A stretch of 64,000 bases of DNA from Mesorhizobium_B sp035998495 (GTDB taxonomy: Bacteria > Pseudomonadota > Alphaproteobacteria > Rhizobiales > Rhizobiaceae), in NCBI GenBank assembly GCA_035998495.1, contig DASYHP010000047.1, positions 1-64,000 of the forward strand. Direction: 5' to 3'. The position numbers and the translations under genes were made by a program. Positions within the stretch are counted from its first letter, which is position 1. Every line of letters starts with the position of its first letter. This document shows positions 63,611-64,000 of the stretch, one piece after another. Under the pieces are notes generated by a model. The model was given only the letters and a program-made list of their open reading frames with translations, ran no database searches and was not told the origin of the DNA.

Positions 63611-64000
63611 CACTCGGCCGGCAGCACCGTGATGCGCGCCACGTTCTGCCGGGCGAAGACGCCGGGCCGGTACATGTCCTGCGCCTCCATCCCCGGCAGC
63701 TCGAAGGTGCCGGCCGTGACGGCCCGCACCCGCACGGCGAAGCGCGCCAGCGGCTGGTCCGGGGTCAGCTCCAGCGCCGCGGCGAAGCGGTCGTCGCGGG
63801 CCGGCTGCACGTCGGGCGCGGTCAGTTCGCCGAGCCAGGGCATGCCCGGCACCGCGCCCGGGCCAAGCCGCCCGGCGATCTCCCACCCCGCCGGCAGGCC
63901 CTGGATCACCATGGCCTGGTGGCGGTCATTGGTGGTGGCGCGGGCCTCCAGCAGCAGCACGAAGCCGGTGCCGGCGCGCAGCGCATCCAGGTTCAGCGGC
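63610..64000 (-). CDS. Alpha-2-macroglobulin family protein, C-terminal part (cut by window edge)
   Basis: The open frame runs off the right edge. The visible 130 residues match the C-terminal domain of bacterial alpha-2-macroglobulins (YfhM type): MPWLGELTAPDVQPARDDRF and the terminal YRPGVFARQNVARI. These large periplasmic lipoproteins trap proteases. The gene overlaps pbpC by one base (TGATG), the classical pairing with PBP1C that couples protease defence to wall repair. The thioester and signal regions lie outside the window. Confidence 0.85.
   Translation of the reverse strand, partial: PLNLDALRAGTGFVLLLEARATTNDRHQAMVIQGLPAGWEIAGRLGPGAVPGMPWLGELTAPDVQPARDDRFAAALELTPDQPLARFAVRVRAVTAGTFELPGMEAQDMYRPGVFARQNVARITVLPAE

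Overview
The window reads as alphaproteobacterial DNA with two different textures. From 1 to about 51.4 kb the coding style, the palindromic intergenic repeats and the dense packing of sugar ABC importers beside FadR/GntR, ROK and SorC-type regulators suggest a Rhizobiaceae member (Rhizobium, Shinella or Ensifer-like), possibly a megaplasmid. From about 51.4 kb to the end the DNA is visibly richer in G+C, leucine is mostly CTG, and the gene set looks more like Acetobacteraceae (Roseomonas-like). The change falls inside one conserved ABC ATPase gene. It may be real recombination or an assembly join. Both taxonomic calls are impressions from reading, not database results.

Layout. 0.2-7.5 kb: a polyamine-type (PotABCD-like) ABC operon ending in a metallo-beta-lactamase-fold hydrolase and an aldehyde dehydrogenase, with a divergent TetR regulator and an NTF2-like protein. 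7.6-16.7 kb: a ribose-type ABC importer, a short-chain dehydrogenase and two dihydroxyacetone-kinase sets (DhaK+DhaL, and a SorC-regulator/DhaK fusion + DhaL), probably for a polyol or ketose such as a tetritol. 16.9-24.0 kb: a FadR regulator, an enolase-superfamily dehydratase, a GntR regulator, a FrcBCA-like importer, a dehydrogenase and a mutarotase. 24.4-34.4 kb: a PAS-PAS-GGDEF diguanylate cyclase, a secreted caspase-like/SEL1 protein, a three-gene glycosyltransferase cluster, a heparinase II/III-type lyase and a small lipoprotein. 34.7-44.6 kb: araFGH facing a FadR regulator, dgoD, a dehydrogenase, an IlvD/Edd-type sugar-acid dehydratase, a DHDPS-family enzyme and a second FadR regulator, together an oxidative arabinose/galactose route. 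44.9-51.4 kb: a ROK repressor facing an ABC importer with SIS isomerase and PfkB kinase genes.

After the junction: the remainder of the ATPase, a dehydrogenase, a third enolase-superfamily enzyme and an HpcH-type aldolase (a sugar-acid route), a polar amino-acid importer, a purine/pyrimidine permease with an unusual C-terminal extension, a PfkB kinase whose start codon overlaps that of a divergent pseudouridine synthase, pbpC, and the C-terminus of an alpha-2-macroglobulin.

The common theme is carbon scavenging: five complete importers plus a sixth with the hybrid ATPase, four short-chain dehydrogenases, three enolase-superfamily enzymes and three sugar-kinase systems. In all five importers left of the junction a strong hairpin or palindromic repeat lies directly after the binding-protein gene and before the next gene of the operon.
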